The notes: generated by a model not told the origin, from the sequence alone. Positions 35,140-46,394 are shown, counted from the first letter of the stretch. The stretch: DNA of 64,000 nt from Nectonema munidae (GCA_030549495.1 JAUIRK010001026.1:507501-571500), one strand, 5' to 3'. Numbers and translations are program-made.

Positions 35140-36285
35140 GTCCAATAGAGGATGAGATAGCAGCAGCATACGACGTCGGGACTTTTGGCAAATGTTCCAA
35201 CTATCTCACCATAATTGAGTTCGTCCTAACAAAAGTAGCTCGTTTATTCTCTCCTCTAATATAGTTGACCTGGTACGCGTTTTAACATATTTGAGAGCTG
35301 AGTGTCTTCGTTCAACAGAAGCTGTGGATACTGGAATCAGGAGTAAATTGTTCAATATTTGGGAATATTTTCATTCGCAAACACTTTAGTGCAGCTGGAA
35401 TAGAATTTGGTAAATTGTCCGATCGTTTTCACACGTTTTTCCAAAGATCGGCTTCTTGTGAAAGAGTTTCTGGTTGAGTGACTTCGCCTTCATATCTTTT
35501 GATTATTATCTCAGCTCATTATCATAGCTGAATTCGTCTTCAGGTTTATTCAAATTTTCCACGAGATTAAAAAGAATTAGATTGAGGTTTATTTGAACAT
35601 CTTTGAAGCGTTCTTCTACTTGATTTATTAGACGATCTATGTAGGGAATATAAATCGCTTGGCGCCAGTAATTTTCTGGTTCTTCCCCTGGAAACTGAAT
35701 GATGATTGCACCTTCTTGGGATAGTTATTTCAATATCGACAATATCTGCCATTCGGATTTCATTCGGACGCAACCCTACAACTTCTTAAAGCAAGAATCC
35801 ACTGCATTTCTAATATCCCGAAACATTTGCAAAGAATCTCCAACTTGCATATACGCGCAAACAACATCCTGACGGGTGCCTTGATGATTTTTGGCCAATG
35901 ACTATGAAAACCATAACAAATAATCATTTGTACATTGGAAAGCGACTAAAAAATTGCGAAGTACTGATTTTTGTCTGCCAAGCACTTTCTTTATCTACTT
36001 TTTTCCTTTATTTTCTAAGCACTTTGCCGAAGGGATGAATATTACGTCAAAATTGAAAATTGCTGTGTGACGCCCAGACCATCTGGTTTCACACACAAGT
36101 TTCACTTTCTCGATAGGCATTTTGCGAATTGTAAACACGAATCTGTTCCATCTCTTTGCTGAATATTTGAAAAAGATAACTATTTCTGTTATCGTAGAAT
36201 GCATAAACTGAATTTCAGTCACGTTACATGATCTTGAAAGTTGTCTGCTTTTGGAGCTGCTTGGTTTAAGTCGTTACTCCCTCCC
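35140..36285 (-). pseudogene. hAT transposase fossil, part 1 (C-terminal two thirds)
   Basis: Minus-strand frames hold a run of hAT motifs in order: FFKYSAKRWNRF, LVCETRWSGRHTAIFNFDV, QVGDSLQMFRDIRNAVDSC, then EEPENYWRQAIYIPYIDRL followed by INLNLILFNLVENLNKPEDE, and finally the hAT dimerisation motif LIPVSTASVERRHSALKYVK with TILEERINELLLLG. This matches ZMYM1-like hAT proteins. Several stops and frame changes show it is dead. The upstream part continues at 37147-37255, beyond an inserted foldback element. Confidence 0.85.
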
Positions 36286-36290
36286 TTATG

Positions 36291-37146
36291 CGTGTCCGGG
36301 AATTTGGCCGAAAGACAATTGGCCGACAGACATCTGACCGAATGGACATTTAGCCGACGTACATTTGGCCGAACAGACATTTGACCGAAGTGACATTTCA
36401 CCAAACGGACATTTGACCGAACAGACATTTGACCGAACGGACATTTGATCGAATAAACATTTAGAATGGATTAGTGTTAGCATAGTTAGAATATTGTTAG
36501 TTTTAACGTTAGTGTTAGCATAGTTAGAATATTGTTAGTGTTAGTTTTAGTGTTAAAATATTCTTAGTTTTAGAGTTAGTGTACGCATAGTTAGAATATT
36601 GTTAGTTTTAGAGTTAGTATAGTTAGAATATGGTTAGAATTAGTTTTAGTATATTTAGAATATTGTTAGTTTTAGAGTTAGTATAGCTAGAATATTGTTA
36701 GTCTTAGAGTTGGTATTAGCATAGTTCATTAGAGTTTATGTTAGTATAGTATATTATAGTATAGCATATTTTCAAATCCAACCATAAAATAGAAGATTGT
36801 TGGTCAGTAATTAGTTAGACCCTTATATATAACCATACAAAAATTTAACAAATTAGTCCTGAGTGAACATAAGCTTACCATAAGTGAGTTATAAGCGTTA
36901 AACTTGTGCTCTGTAGACGAATACATTTCATTGGTGGCACGTAAGTATATACAAAATTGTGTTATAAATAGCATAAGATAACATACGCATCTTTACCGTG
37001 GCCAGACATTTGGCCGAAAGATCAATGGTCTGTTCCGTCAATTTTCTTTTCTGTCAAATGTCTGTTCGGCCAAATGTACTTCGGCTAAATGTCCATTCGG
37101 TCAGATGTCTGTCGGCCAATTGTCTTTCGGCCAAATGTTCGGTTAC
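36291..37146. mobile_element. Foldback element with ACATTTGGCCGAA arms, inserted in hAT
   Basis: The left arm (36301-36440) is a tandem series of ACATTTGGCCGAA-like units. The right arm (about 37000-37140) is the inverted series, and the two match over about 120 bp. A minisatellite lies inside. CTCCCTTATG before and CTCCTTATG after look like an imperfect target duplication of about 9 bp. hAT coding resumes on both sides, which proves insertion. Frames such as SVRSNVRLVKCHFGQMSV are arm artefacts. Confidence 0.88.
36460..36775. repeat. TTAG-rich minisatellite inside the foldback element
   Basis: Imperfect units of about 35-40 bp built from ATAGTTAGAATATTGTTAG and TTTTAGAGTTAGT. It lies wholly in the loop of the 36291-37146 element. 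Confidence 0.85.
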
Positions 37147-37255
37147 CTCCTTATGTGCGCCTGACATGTTCCCTGCACCATAATAAGTTTGTGCGAGACA
37201 GTTTTGTGGATCCACATCCAACGGATAATGCGTTTTTGTAATTGCCCACATAAAG
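37147..37255 (-). pseudogene. hAT transposase fossil, part 2 (upstream piece)
   Basis: The minus strand reads KTHYPLDVDPQNCLAQTYYG, AGNMSGAHK. This is the conserved hAT block usually written GQ.YDGASNMSG, immediately upstream of the foldback insertion. It belongs to the same copy as 35140-36285 and ends against a LINE fragment. Confidence 0.8.
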
Positions 37256-37735
37256 CTAAACCGTTTTTTCTTTTGAATACATCGATATTGGATGAGTTTA
37301 CAACGTCAATAGGTAAATCATTCATCCATCTATTGAGTGCTCGCTCTCGGCAAAAATAATTTTGTCGGTACTCGTTACCAGATTCTGGGTTGAGCTTATA
37401 CTTGTGTTATCTGGATATTCTTGGAGAAAACTCGAGTAAGACATTTTTGTTAAGATTGATATTACATTTAATAATGCTAAATATTGTTAACATTTCATTA
37501 CGAATTGTTCTGTAAAATAAAGTAGGAAGATTAAGAATTCAATGTCTTTCTTCATAGCTGAGGTTTTTCATTACCTTTTAAATATTTAGTAAATACTTTT
37601 GCAATCTTCTTAATTTTAGATATGGAGGAGTTACCAAAAATTATATTACCATTATTCAAGAGTAGGTCTAACAACTTGTGACTTAAATAAATGAACAGCA
37701 ACATTTAAGTCAGATAAAACAAATCCCGTTACTTT
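37256..37735 (-). mobile_element. Non-LTR retrotransposon (LINE) 3' fragment 1
   Basis: Minus-strand frames carry the C-terminal region typical of jockey/CR1-like ORF2: YGNIIFGNSSISKIKKIA, MKNLSYEER, ILNLPTLFYRTIRNEMLTIF, then RQNYFCRERALNRWMNDLPI and DVVNSSNIDVFKRKN. The blocks match the LINE at 44225-44870 in order. 5'-truncated and broken by stops. Clade not resolved. Confidence 0.8.
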
Positions 37736-37804
37736 TAGAATAGAAAGAAAAAACCTATAATCTCTCTAATCATTTTTATCAAATCATGCATTAACTAAAA
37801 GTAA

Positions 37805-38010
37805 CGGGAGACACCGATATATTTAAAGAGAATCTTTTTTGATTTTTTAAGTAATATTTTTCGATTCTTTGATTATAGAATTTTATTTTGATTATTTGAC
37901 AGATATATTATTTAATATCGTGAAAAAATTGCAAAAATATAGGCAATGACTTTTGTAACATCCTATATGAGGCATATCAAATCTTACATCTAGCAAAAGA
38001 AGTTGACCAT
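37805..38010. repeat. Dispersed copy of the repeat upstream of nanos
   Basis: CGATTCTTTGATTATAGAAT, TTATTTTGATTATTTGACAG, AAAATATAGGCAATGACTT and GCATATCAAATCTTACATC match 29090-29400 in direct orientation. Confidence 0.75.
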
Positions 38011-38049
38011 TTTTTTGATTTTTATAGCTCGCGTCTATCTATACTAACT

Positions 38050-38845
38050 AACAAATACACTTTTTTTATCAGGTTAAAATTTTTTAATATTCTTTGCTTC
38101 AAACTACCTACCACCGAAGTAAGCGAAATTAGAGCTTCAGTTGAAACTCTTTACATTCCCATTTTTCTAAAGATGCAAATTTTAGGTCAGCCATTTTTTT
38201 TAATTTACCTATCAAATACAAATAAAGTCAAAATGCTATATCCGAAAATATCATGTGTTAACTGAAGACCTATTTTGTTGAAAATTAAAAGAACTCTTTC
38301 AAACTAACTTGAACTTAATTGAATAACAAATCAAACTATTCTATTCTCAGCACATTTGTATTGCGTTAACGGCAGTGTATATGGGAAAAGAGTTTTTTAG
38401 AGATAACTTTTCTTTGATAGAAGCAAAGGCAGACATTATTATTATTGAAAATTGATATGGCATGTAAAAAATGATAAATAAAAAATTAATTACAAAAACA
38501 TTTGTCTGTGTGTGAGGAACATATTGGATATAAAATCATATTTTTAACAAACTGTCAGAAAGACAAAAATCAAAGAAACCTTTTTTGTTTCATGTTACGA
38601 TGACTTTGAAAATTCAAGCTCTATTCTATAAGGTCATACAGGGAAAACACACATTATCTGATTTTTATTAAACGTATTATGAGAAAAAGGTATAACATGA
38701 GGGCAATTCAAGTTTAGCTCTCACTAGAACGAATTATGTGAAGCTTTTTGGCTTTGAAAAAAGTTTGCAAGACTATAGAAAGTTTAGTGAAAGTTGGAGG
38801 TCTTGCAGTTAATGATAAATTTAAGTATGTTCATAGTCATTTTTT
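38050..38845 (+). repeat. Dispersed repeat, about 0.8 kb, inverted partner at 61.1-61.8 kb
   Basis: High similarity by eye to the reverse complement of 61092-61830, from CAAATACAC at 38054 to TTAATGATAAATTTAAGTATG near 38830. The frame segment PTTEVSEIRASVETLYIPIF is kept in both copies but has no recognised homologue. This copy lacks the MITE that sits in the partner and so preserves the empty site. Confidence 0.85.
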
Positions 38846-39346
38846 ATTAGTTTTAGCCGACCACTTAGCGGTAAATTTAATCAGTGGATTCAAAAAAGTG
38901 CTATTTTTGCTACTTAATCCCAGCCTCTTCTATAAATTTCAAATTAAAATTTATTTTCAAAGAATTAGAGAACTTTTACATGAAATAACACTAATTTTGT
39001 AAATTTACACTAATTTTATCACATCCCACAGCCTTTTCTGTTTAACACAAAAAAAGAAGTTAAAAGCCAATTTTTATTCAATACTATATGAGCATATAGA
39101 AACATAAAAAAGTTCAAGCAACATCTTCGAGCATATTTAACAAATCTTGTCATGATGTGTTTTGCATACAAAATTTTCACATTTTAAACATACGGAATCA
39201 AATTTGTACGATTTTTCACACAGTGAACCACCTTCCATTTTTCGCTTTTGTTTTGATGTACTTTGTCCATGTCCTTTTTTCCTTGAATGCTTCCACTATA
39301 AATTTAGATGACAAGTTTTGAGGTAGAGTTTTCCTTATTTCTTTAT
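38846..39346. other. No gene seen
   Basis: AT-rich. The frame at 38748-39002 is inside or next to the dispersed repeat and has no independent support. Confidence 0.4.
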
Positions 39347-40124
39347 GGGTTCCTAGTCAAAACGGCCAAAACCAAAATGGCCAAAAAACAAAACGGCCAA
39401 AACCAAAACGCTAGTAAAAAACGTACAACTAAAGTTTGGTGCCTGCAATATGTACTTTAAAATTTTCATAGTATTTTCATATGTTAGCGAATAGATGCTA
39501 GTATTTCATTATATAAAATGTTTGCTATTCATTGTTTATGGAAATCATCAATCATACATATGTAGGATATGTCAAAAGGAGCTCCAATTAATCAAAAAAG
39601 AAACAAGTATCTCCTTAGTTTGAAATTTGAGTGTATCAACATCGTGAGTTATTTCAAGATTACAAAAATATTTACTCATCATCCTTGCACTCAAGAAGAA
39701 ATATCAAAAGAATAATAAATTACGCAATTGTTTTACAAATTTTACATTTTTAGAAGCAATGAACAGAGATGAGCAAAAAAAAATGAAAAACCCTTCAACT
39801 ATTTCAAAAATACTTTTTACAATATTTGTTGACAGTTTTGTTTGTTTTTTATGTAATTTTTTTAATTTAAAAAATTAAGTATTAAATATTTACAAAGTTT
39901 TAATATTATTTATAATACAAATAGATTATTATTATTTTTAAAAAAAATTTAACCAAAAAATAAATTAACAAAACAAAAAATGAAAATTTTTATAGTGATA
40001 CACTTTTATTTGTTTTTTAAAAGTTTTAATTAATATTTATTTAGTTTGTATACATTTGAACCTTTTTATTTTTTGACATTTTGGTTTTAGCCGTTTTGGT
40101 TTTTGGCCGTTTTGACCAGGTACC
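39347..40124. mobile_element. Foldback MITE D
   Basis: Left arm GGGTTCCTAGTCAAAACGGCC with repeated CCAAAACGGCC, and right arm GGCCGTTTTGACCAGGTACC. Flanks TTCTTTAT (39339-39346) and TTCTATAT (40125-40132) form an 8-bp target duplication with one change. Same family as MITEs A-C but with GGCC in place of GTCC in the motif. The core is AT-rich and non-coding. Confidence 0.88.
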
Positions 40125-40224
40125 TTCTATATGAGGATTTACTAGCCGCTTCACCAAGATATCAAGAGAAAGAGGCCTTTTATATCCTTTATGAATTTGT
40201 GTATATATTATATTATAAATGCGT

Positions 40225-40406
40225 TCAAAGCGGATATGTCAAAAATGCTGTAAAATACTGGCATCGTCCATCTATTCGTTTTCCTGGATACCGTATAGTA
40301 GGACAGCATTTGGTCAAAAGAGTCAACGCCTCATTGTAATCATCAATAATGAGAGGAGTTTTTTCTTTTGAAGGACTTACACTTTTGTATCGTACTTTTT
40401 TAGGAT
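40225..40406 (-). CDS. Candidate minus-strand exon, unknown protein
   Basis: CTTTCATCCTTCTTAG is a strong minus-strand acceptor. The frame then reads PKKVRYKSVSPSKEKTPLII, DDYNEALTLLTKCCPTIRYP and GKRIDGRCQYFTAFLTYPL to a TGA at 40225-40227. Composition is coding-like, but no upstream exon was found and the plus strand is also open here. The frame may be the remains of an unidentified mobile element gene next to MITE D. Confidence 0.3.
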
Positions 40407-41795
40407 CTAAGAAGGATGAAAGAAATATTAAAATAGAGATTTCTGAACTCTGTTGCCAATATTTTTTGTCCTCTCCTAAATTTATTTCTCGCTAAGGGAC
40501 TGTTTGCAACTAAGCCTTGAAGATCATGTGGAATCCTGGAAAAAAGTTAACCACATGCAAATTTCTTTCGGCGAAATGACCATTTTTCCAAGTGTCCATA
40601 GGTAAACTAGGGATGAAAAATATATGCTGATATTTGATAAAATCTGAAAACAAATTATTTACACCCAAGGCTTAATTAACATATGTGAGAGTTTTAAATT
40701 AATTTTAATCTAAATTTTCTATTGATCAAAAATTGCAATTTAAATTTTAAATATGTAAAATTTAAGCTATCATCGTGTCCCAGTAATCAGATTAAAAAGA
40801 GCGATACAATCTTATTTAAGTAATCAAATTAAAATTTTTCAACAAAAAATAAAAACATATGCTTCTCTTTCCCTTTTCAAAAACTCAACGATTTTTCCGT
40901 TGTTCTTTCTCTATTCTTATATTTCAAAGCAAACACGGAGCAATCATAAAGAAAAGTATCCAATTAAAGACACTAGAGTATCTAGCTGTTCCGTAGTATT
41001 GTGTGATTGAAGAAACATTTAAAATCACAATGATCATTACACCTTTGTCTCAATTTATCCTAAATGAAAGTAATAATATGTAATCGAGTATAATGTATAA
41101 ATTGCTAGAAGTTTTGTTCAAGCATTCATTACGTGTCAAAAGACGTTTGGCCAATTTATACTGCAGAAAATGGAGTTGCAAAAACTGCTACTCAAACATT
41201 TTGGAGAATGGACCTTTTGTCATGTAACTTCTCTATCTTCTTTATAATACAAAGTTTTCTATGCTTGTCTAGCTTATAATTTCTACATTTTCATTTCCAC
41301 GTCTTTATATGGGCTTCTTCATAAAACAAATCTAATGATCTTTTCTTTTATCATTTCTTAAAGAATGCACACTCTTATTAGGTTTTGAAACTAATTTAAA
41401 GTTTTTGATCGAATTTGTCAAGCTGAAAAATAAGAACTACTAAAGAAAAATTTATACGTATTTTTTAATTTAAAAATATTAAGCCAAAGTAAAATTTGGT
41501 TGAAAACATTTTATATTAAAGAAATTTTTTGTTTGAAATTAAGAAAAGTTTTGTTTATTGAACTCGAGTGCTTCACTTCCAGTGCAAACTTCATTTAACG
41601 GGCTCCACATGTTAACACTTCCAGACACTTATGTTTCTCCTCCCCACCAGAAGTTACTGCCTTAAGACCAAATTTCAAGTATGAGTCGTTATATTTCATT
41701 TTTTAAGCCATCAAGGAAAAATAAATTATAGATTCTTATTTAGCACTTAATTCAAAGACTAAATTATTTCTTCTATTAAATGTGACTTATTATTA
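40407..41795. other. No gene; decayed foldback-like pair
   Basis: TTTCGGCGAAATGACCATTT (40566-40585) and an inverted-looking AAGACGTTTGGCCAATTT (41141-41158) with GAATGGACCTTTTGTCATG suggest a decayed member of the ACATTTGGCCGAA foldback family. TTTGTCATGTAACTTCT near 41217 also occurs near 5428, beside the similar relic there. Confidence 0.35.
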
Positions 41796-41950
41796 GGGGG
41801 CGTGAGTAGGGTTGTTTAGATGCTGGATTCGATAACTCAAGGTCTTGGGTTCGATACCGCATCAAGCCTGCTTTGTTCACAGTTCGATACAAGCGGTGCA
41901 ATTGTGCCTTCTCGATGAAAACACCCTATGGTACCTTTACCTTTGTTGGC
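41796..41950 (+). mobile_element. tRNA-derived SINE, best-preserved copy
   Basis: GGGGGCGTGAGTAGGG, a canonical box B in TTGGGTTCGATACC, then CATCAAGCCTGC, TTCGATACAAGCGGTGC and TGCCTTCTCGATG. A tail with simple TC repeats may run to about 42055. The frame at 41845-42054 is a translation of this SINE and not a gene. Confidence 0.85.
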
Positions 41951-42369
41951 AAAAATCGCAAATGACCCAACATGAGTGCAATGTGCTGCTCAAAATGATA
42001 GACTTAGTGTCTCTCTCTCTCAGCGCAATTGAAACTGCTTATAAAAAATTTTGAAAATTATAAAAAAAGTTGGCCACCTCTCCGCGCAAAATTGTGAAGA
42101 TTTGCACCTTTAAAATATATTTAGAACCTAATTCACAAACGTGGGTTCGTTCATTATGTACATAAGTCTTGTTCATGTCAAGAACGAAACATTATTTTCA
42201 TTTTTTGAGAGAAATAAAGCAAAATGCGTACATCTTTTTATGAAAACAAATGATACATTTTGAAAAAAATACTAAAAATTTTCATAAAGTTTTTTGAATT
42301 TTATATTTATCACTGTATTAGAAGATGAAGACATTAGATTTTGCATAACTTTAAAAGATAACTTTCAAA

Positions 42370-42670
42370 AAAAGGGCCTGTATAATTTTTTATACTATCT
42401 AAAGATTCAGCACACTCTTTTAAGCGCCTTTTTTCATCCTTCTTAAGACTGTAGTGATAAACGCACAGCTGCATTGTGTTCCAAGTTTCCATCTCAGGCA
42501 ATGTGATAAAGCTTTAAATTTATCCACAAAATCTTTTCTTTCCATGAACCAAGAAAAATGTTTTTTTGATCACACGCACATCTTTTCTCGAATCTGTGGA
42601 AATGGCATTTGAATCGATGACTGGAAATTTTTCTGAAGATTTTTTAAACTTCTTCTAACAAAAAACACTA
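42370..42670 (-). pseudogene. Orphan family paralogue A (frameshifted)
   Basis: Third copy of the unrecognised family seen intact at 58174-58647. Minus-strand pieces in different frames read KKFKKSSEKFP, SRKDVRVIKK, KHFSWFMERKDFVDKFKALS and MQLCVYHYSLKKDEKRRLKE, matching residues 28-120 of copy C in order. Position 60 is Trp (TGG) where copy C has Phe and copy B has TGA. At least two frame shifts and a missing C-terminal block (LWKEN, KLCM) mark it as a pseudogene. Downstream repeats also match those beside copy C. Confidence 0.75.
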
Positions 42671-43119
42671 AGTTTGAGTCTTAAATAAATACTAGAATTA
42701 AAAAACATCATATAAACATATTGGTTGCCCATTCTTTTCTCGTTCCGCTAAGACAAAAGAAAAAGTTTTTGAACAGATTATTTTCGCTCCCAAATATTCT
42801 GATTAAAGAATCTTCTTGATGATCTTAGGTTTTTTATCACTATCTTTAGTATATTATTATCGAATATTAGATCTTCCATTTAGTCAAGATACATACTTCT
42901 TTTTAAAATTATTTCATTTGATCACACGTTCTCTTTTTAATTTGTTTACAGGTTTCTTCCTTCTATCATACCAAACTTCGAAAAATTTTATATTGCGTTT
43001 TATTTTTCTTGTTTTAAAATATATATTTCATCAATCAAAATATTATATTATAAATCAAAATATATTAAAAAAATATATTTACTATATAACCGATATATTA
43101 ATTACAATTTTTTAATCTA
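42671..43119. repeat. Spacer shared with 59.2 kb and 63.8 kb
   Basis: ATTCTGATTAAAGAATCTT (42797-42815) matches 59169-59187. ATCTTCCATTTAGTCAAGAT (42870-42889) and the following CTTCTATCATACCAAACTTC match 63823-63920. This is diverged duplicated spacer DNA, not a gene, despite the 99-codon frame at 42816. Confidence 0.7.
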
Positions 43120-43710
43120 TTAGCCAAAATGGAGTAGAAAAATAAAATAATCATAGTCGATTTGATATAAAAACAAATGTTTTATTAAAAATATTTTTTG
43201 AAACAGTATTTAGACGTAAAGCGCAAATTTGATTGAAGCTTTCAGAATGGAAAAATGAAACAATCATTGTCAATTTGATATAAAATGAGTATTTTATTTA
43301 AATTTCAAAATATTTTTCTAGATGTTAGACGTAAACCGTAAATTTGATTAACACTTTTATAGGTATTTTCAAATCCTAAATGCCAAAACTGTGTCTAGAA
43401 ATGAAAACAAAATGTCGATTTAGTTTAAAAACATACATTTTATGTAAAATTTGAATGAATATTTTTTTAGATATGTTTCTTCAAAAATTTGATTGACATT
43501 TTGTAAAAAGTAGCCATGATTATTGAAAAAATTAAATATATAAAGTTTTATGCGTTAAAAAACTCTATATAATTATAAATTTTCCTAAGTTATAAGGTTA
43601 ACTACAGATAATATCAAAATTTCGTTGAAAATTGTTAATTTTCTATTTTGATTGCCAGTTTTTGAAATGAGAGGGTCATTCAACTACAATGAAAATTGAT
43701 CCAAAAATGT
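43120..43710 (+). repeat. Satellite B, about three units plus shared tail
   Basis: Units of about 150 bp with GCCAAAATGGAGTA at the start, GTCGATTTGATATAAAAACA and GTAAACCGTAAATTTGATT. The tail GTAGCCATGATTATTGAAAAA and GAGAGGGTCATTCAACTACA matches 60540-60685. The same array is larger at 59650-60540 and inverted at 49700-50175. Confidence 0.8.
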
Positions 43711-43773
43711 AGCTAACAATTTTGGGAAAAGTCATGAAATTTGGAGGGATATTATTCAGCCAATTTTGTACAA

Positions 43774-43812
43774 TTCATTTTTTAACGCCCCCCAGCACTA
43801 ATAGGGTAAAAA
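43774..43812 (-). mobile_element. Terminal fragment of a piggyBac-like MITE
   Basis: ACGCCCCCCAGCACTAATAGGGTA is the reverse complement of the element start at 61836-61890 (TTAACCCTATTAGTGCTGGG). Only one end is seen. Confidence 0.5.
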
Positions 43813-44224
43813 AAATTTACTTATATTTTGATTATATTTTTATTAATTTTTTTAATTAGATTTAAGTTTATGAAGGAAAAACAATATTATGGTTATCTAG
43901 AATTAAATCTAGAAAATCTATTTTAAACAATATTATGTTATCCTATCCAGATTAAAACAATATTATGTGAATTATTATCAAACATCCTAATTATGATAGA
44001 CTTAATTAATTTGCTAGGCACTCTACCTTACACACTATATCTTTTTAATATTAATCCATGAAGAAACTTTAACTAAACTGAAAAGTACTTGTTGGAAATA
44101 TCTGAAATCGAATGAGATATTGCATTAAAATTTAAGCAAAATAGAAGCTGATGACTGTAAAATTTGCCTCTTAATACTATTAAATAATAAAATATAATGT
44201 TCTAGACTGCCAAAATAAATCAAG
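43813..44224. other. AT-rich sequence, no gene seen
   Basis: A short internal near-repeat, ACAATATTATGT(G/T)ATT, occurs near 43930-43975. Nothing else. Confidence 0.4.
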
Positions 44225-44870
44225 TTTGTTTTACTGTAAAAGAATTAGTAACTTCACCCGGTAAGGAATTCCAATCATCAAAAGCTCTGTGTGTTAAATA
44301 AGTTTGCAATGGTTGTTTTGAAAACTTTCGGATTTAAATTTGTAACAATGAGATCGAAGAATTCTTGCAGAAAACTCAGGGAAAACATCTTCTTTAATTA
44401 TTATTATCATATTATTCTTTATATAATGTTGAAAATGGTGATCATTTCATTTCTTTTTATTCTGTAGTGAAGTGAAGGTAAGTTTAAAATTTTCATTCTC
44501 TCATAGTAGGAAAGATTTCTCATAGCATGTAAACTTTTGGTAAGCTTTTTTTGAACTTTTTCATTCTTCTTAACATTGTTAGCAAAATAACTGCCATAAA
44601 TCACGTTTGCGTATGGCGAGGATTGGTCTTACCAAGGACTTGAAAAGGTAGAGATAGCAACTTCATTATTTGATACTAGGAAAGTGTTTTTCAACATATG
44701 TTTCGTAAAATATGATTTTTTTACAACAGTCGAAACATGTAGATTAAAATTAAAGCCTTGAGTCAATTATCAATCCTAAGTCATTTTATTTTTGAAGTTT
44801 AAACAGAGCCTCACCACCTATTACGTTTTCCAATTTGAAGATGTTAATCTTCATTAAAACTCAGATTCCT
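44225..44870 (-). mobile_element. Non-LTR retrotransposon (LINE) 3' fragment 2
   Basis: The minus strand shows, in order, a DLGLIIDSRL-like block, FNLHVSTVVKKSYFTKHML, YANVIYGSYFANNVKKNEKV, QKKLTKSLHAMRNLSYYER, LNLPSLHYRIKRNEMITIFN and DDWNSLPGEVTNSFTVKQT. This is the post-catalytic C-terminal region of a jockey/CR1-type reverse transcriptase (compare the family pattern RP.LEY...V..R.T..I..L..L.Y..RL..L.LPSL). The copy is 5'-truncated and has frame changes. It is homologous to the fragment at 37256. Confidence 0.88.
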
Positions 44871-45551
44871 AATAATAATAATTAATCTCAAAAATTAACA
44901 ACTTTAAATGAAAAGTAGAAAAAATAAATTTAAGAGGAGATAAACTTGGACGAGTTGGAAAGCAAAAAGTGCATAATAAGAAATGGAATATAACGTATAG
45001 TTTTATAGTTTGTAAGTTGGTTGATGCGCCACCATACATAAGCCACATATGCTAGTTTACAGGCGATCGCACATTACCCGGCTAATTGAATAAAACAAGT
45101 AAATGTCAAAAATTAATAACAGACTAGATTAAATTAAAATATTATAGAAAAATTATTAGGAAAATTTACTTTTTAGACATTTTAAATAGACATGTTTTAA
45201 AATTTAGGTGCACTATTTACTAAAATCGCCATCTTAGAATATATAACAACTGATTAATATATGAAAATATATGGGTTCACGGTTTACCGAGACCCTTCTA
45301 GGGGCGGATAGTTTCATGGTTTATTGAATTCCTAATTAATTCGCATAGACATTATTGCAGTGCTGCCAATTTAGATTATTTAAATCCAGATCTAGATTTT
45401 TTTGAACTCTTTTAGATTTAAGAAAACCTCATCTAGATTTTAGATTATTTTATGGATTATTCTAAGAGAAAAAAATTTTTTTTAGATTATTATTTTGATC
45501 CAAATAAAATCTGGTAAAATGGAAACTTTTCTTTATCAAATCAGTTTTCCT
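44871..45551. other. No gene seen
   Basis: A locally repetitive TAGATTATTTTA/AATCCAGATCTAGATTTT patch lies at 45370-45490. No supported frame. Confidence 0.4.
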
Positions 45552-45689
45552 TTAACCCATTTACGGCCAATGCTCCTATTTTGGAACATAAGTAATTTCA
45601 TCTTCGTCTGCTTTTTTCAATGACTTTGAATATAAATCGTCTGCGTTTTTTTAGATATCGTCTGCTTTGCTTGGTCTTAAATGGGTTAA
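45552..45689. mobile_element. piggyBac-type MITE, short form
   Basis: TTAA ends enclose CCCATTTACGGCCAATG and CTTGGTCTTAAATGGG. The interior has the hairpin TCCTATTTTGGAAC and three TCGTCTGC motifs. 130 bp without the target site. Nearly identical to one arm of 33036-33510. Confidence 0.95.
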
Positions 45690-46032
45690 GTCTAGAATTT
45701 ATTTTATTTCTTTTTTAAAAATAATTATCAAAAACTAAAAAAGATTGACGTGTAAAAATTTTACTTCTCTCTCTTGGCCAAAGTGTCGTTTTCGATAAAG
45801 TGAAATCAAACACTTTCACATTATTTATAAATAGTAAATTTTTATTTATATACTTGTATAATTCTTTTACCATGTATTTTATATCATACTTGACAACCTA
45901 AAATTTTAGAACGGGAGATATTAATCAAAATCTGGACTCTCCCAGTTATACTGGGAAACTTCACATGTATGCTATATGTATATGCAACTAATAGGTAGTA
46001 AGTGATTAGGAACATAATTTTAATTTAATTTA

Positions 46033-46143
46033 ATGGAGAATATTTGTTTGTTTGCGGATCCACCCAAGGACTTGCGCCGTCATGATGGTGAGTCTAGGTT
46101 CAACGCAGATTTTTCATCCTACAAACCTCTCAAGAATGGGTAA
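46033..46143 (+). other. Short coding-like ORF, unassigned
   Basis: Frame MENICLFADPPKDLRRHDGE, then SRFNADFSSYKPLKNG. A donor-like GTGAGT lies inside at 46088. Composition is balanced, unlike its flanks, but it is 36 residues with no homologue recognised, and could be an exon remnant or chance. Confidence 0.15.
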
Positions 46144-46256
46144 ATGAATTGCTGATTCTAAACCTAGATATATAAATATGCTTAAATTAAGCTACAAGAT
46201 TGCAATTCTGTAGTTATATATATATATGCTCTTTGTAAGATGTGTAATAAAAGGAT

Positions 46257-46394
46257 TTAACCCATTTAAGACCAATCAAAGCAGACGATATCTAAAAAAA
46301 CGCAGACGATTTATATTCAAAGTCATTCAAAAAAGCAGACGAAGATGAAATTACTTATGTTCCAAAATAGGAACATTGGTCGTAAATGGGTTAA
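46257..46394. mobile_element. piggyBac-type MITE, short form, opposite orientation
   Basis: TTAA CCCATTTAAGACCAATC at the left and GGTCGTAAATGGG TTAA at the right, with the hairpin GTTCCAAAATAGGAAC inside. The reverse complement of the 45552 copy, only 0.57 kb away. Confidence 0.95.

Noticed and set aside
36219-37251. Cysteine-rich repeat frames resembling zinc fingers (SNVRLVKCHFGQMSV)
   Set aside because: They come from the tandem ACATTTGGCCGAA units of foldback arms, on both arms and both strands.
41845-42054. 69-codon plus-strand frame
   Set aside because: It translates the SINE at 41796 and its tail.
42816-43115. 99-codon hydrophobic frame
   Set aside because: It is AT-rich duplicated spacer, also present at 59.2 and 63.8 kb where the frame is not kept.
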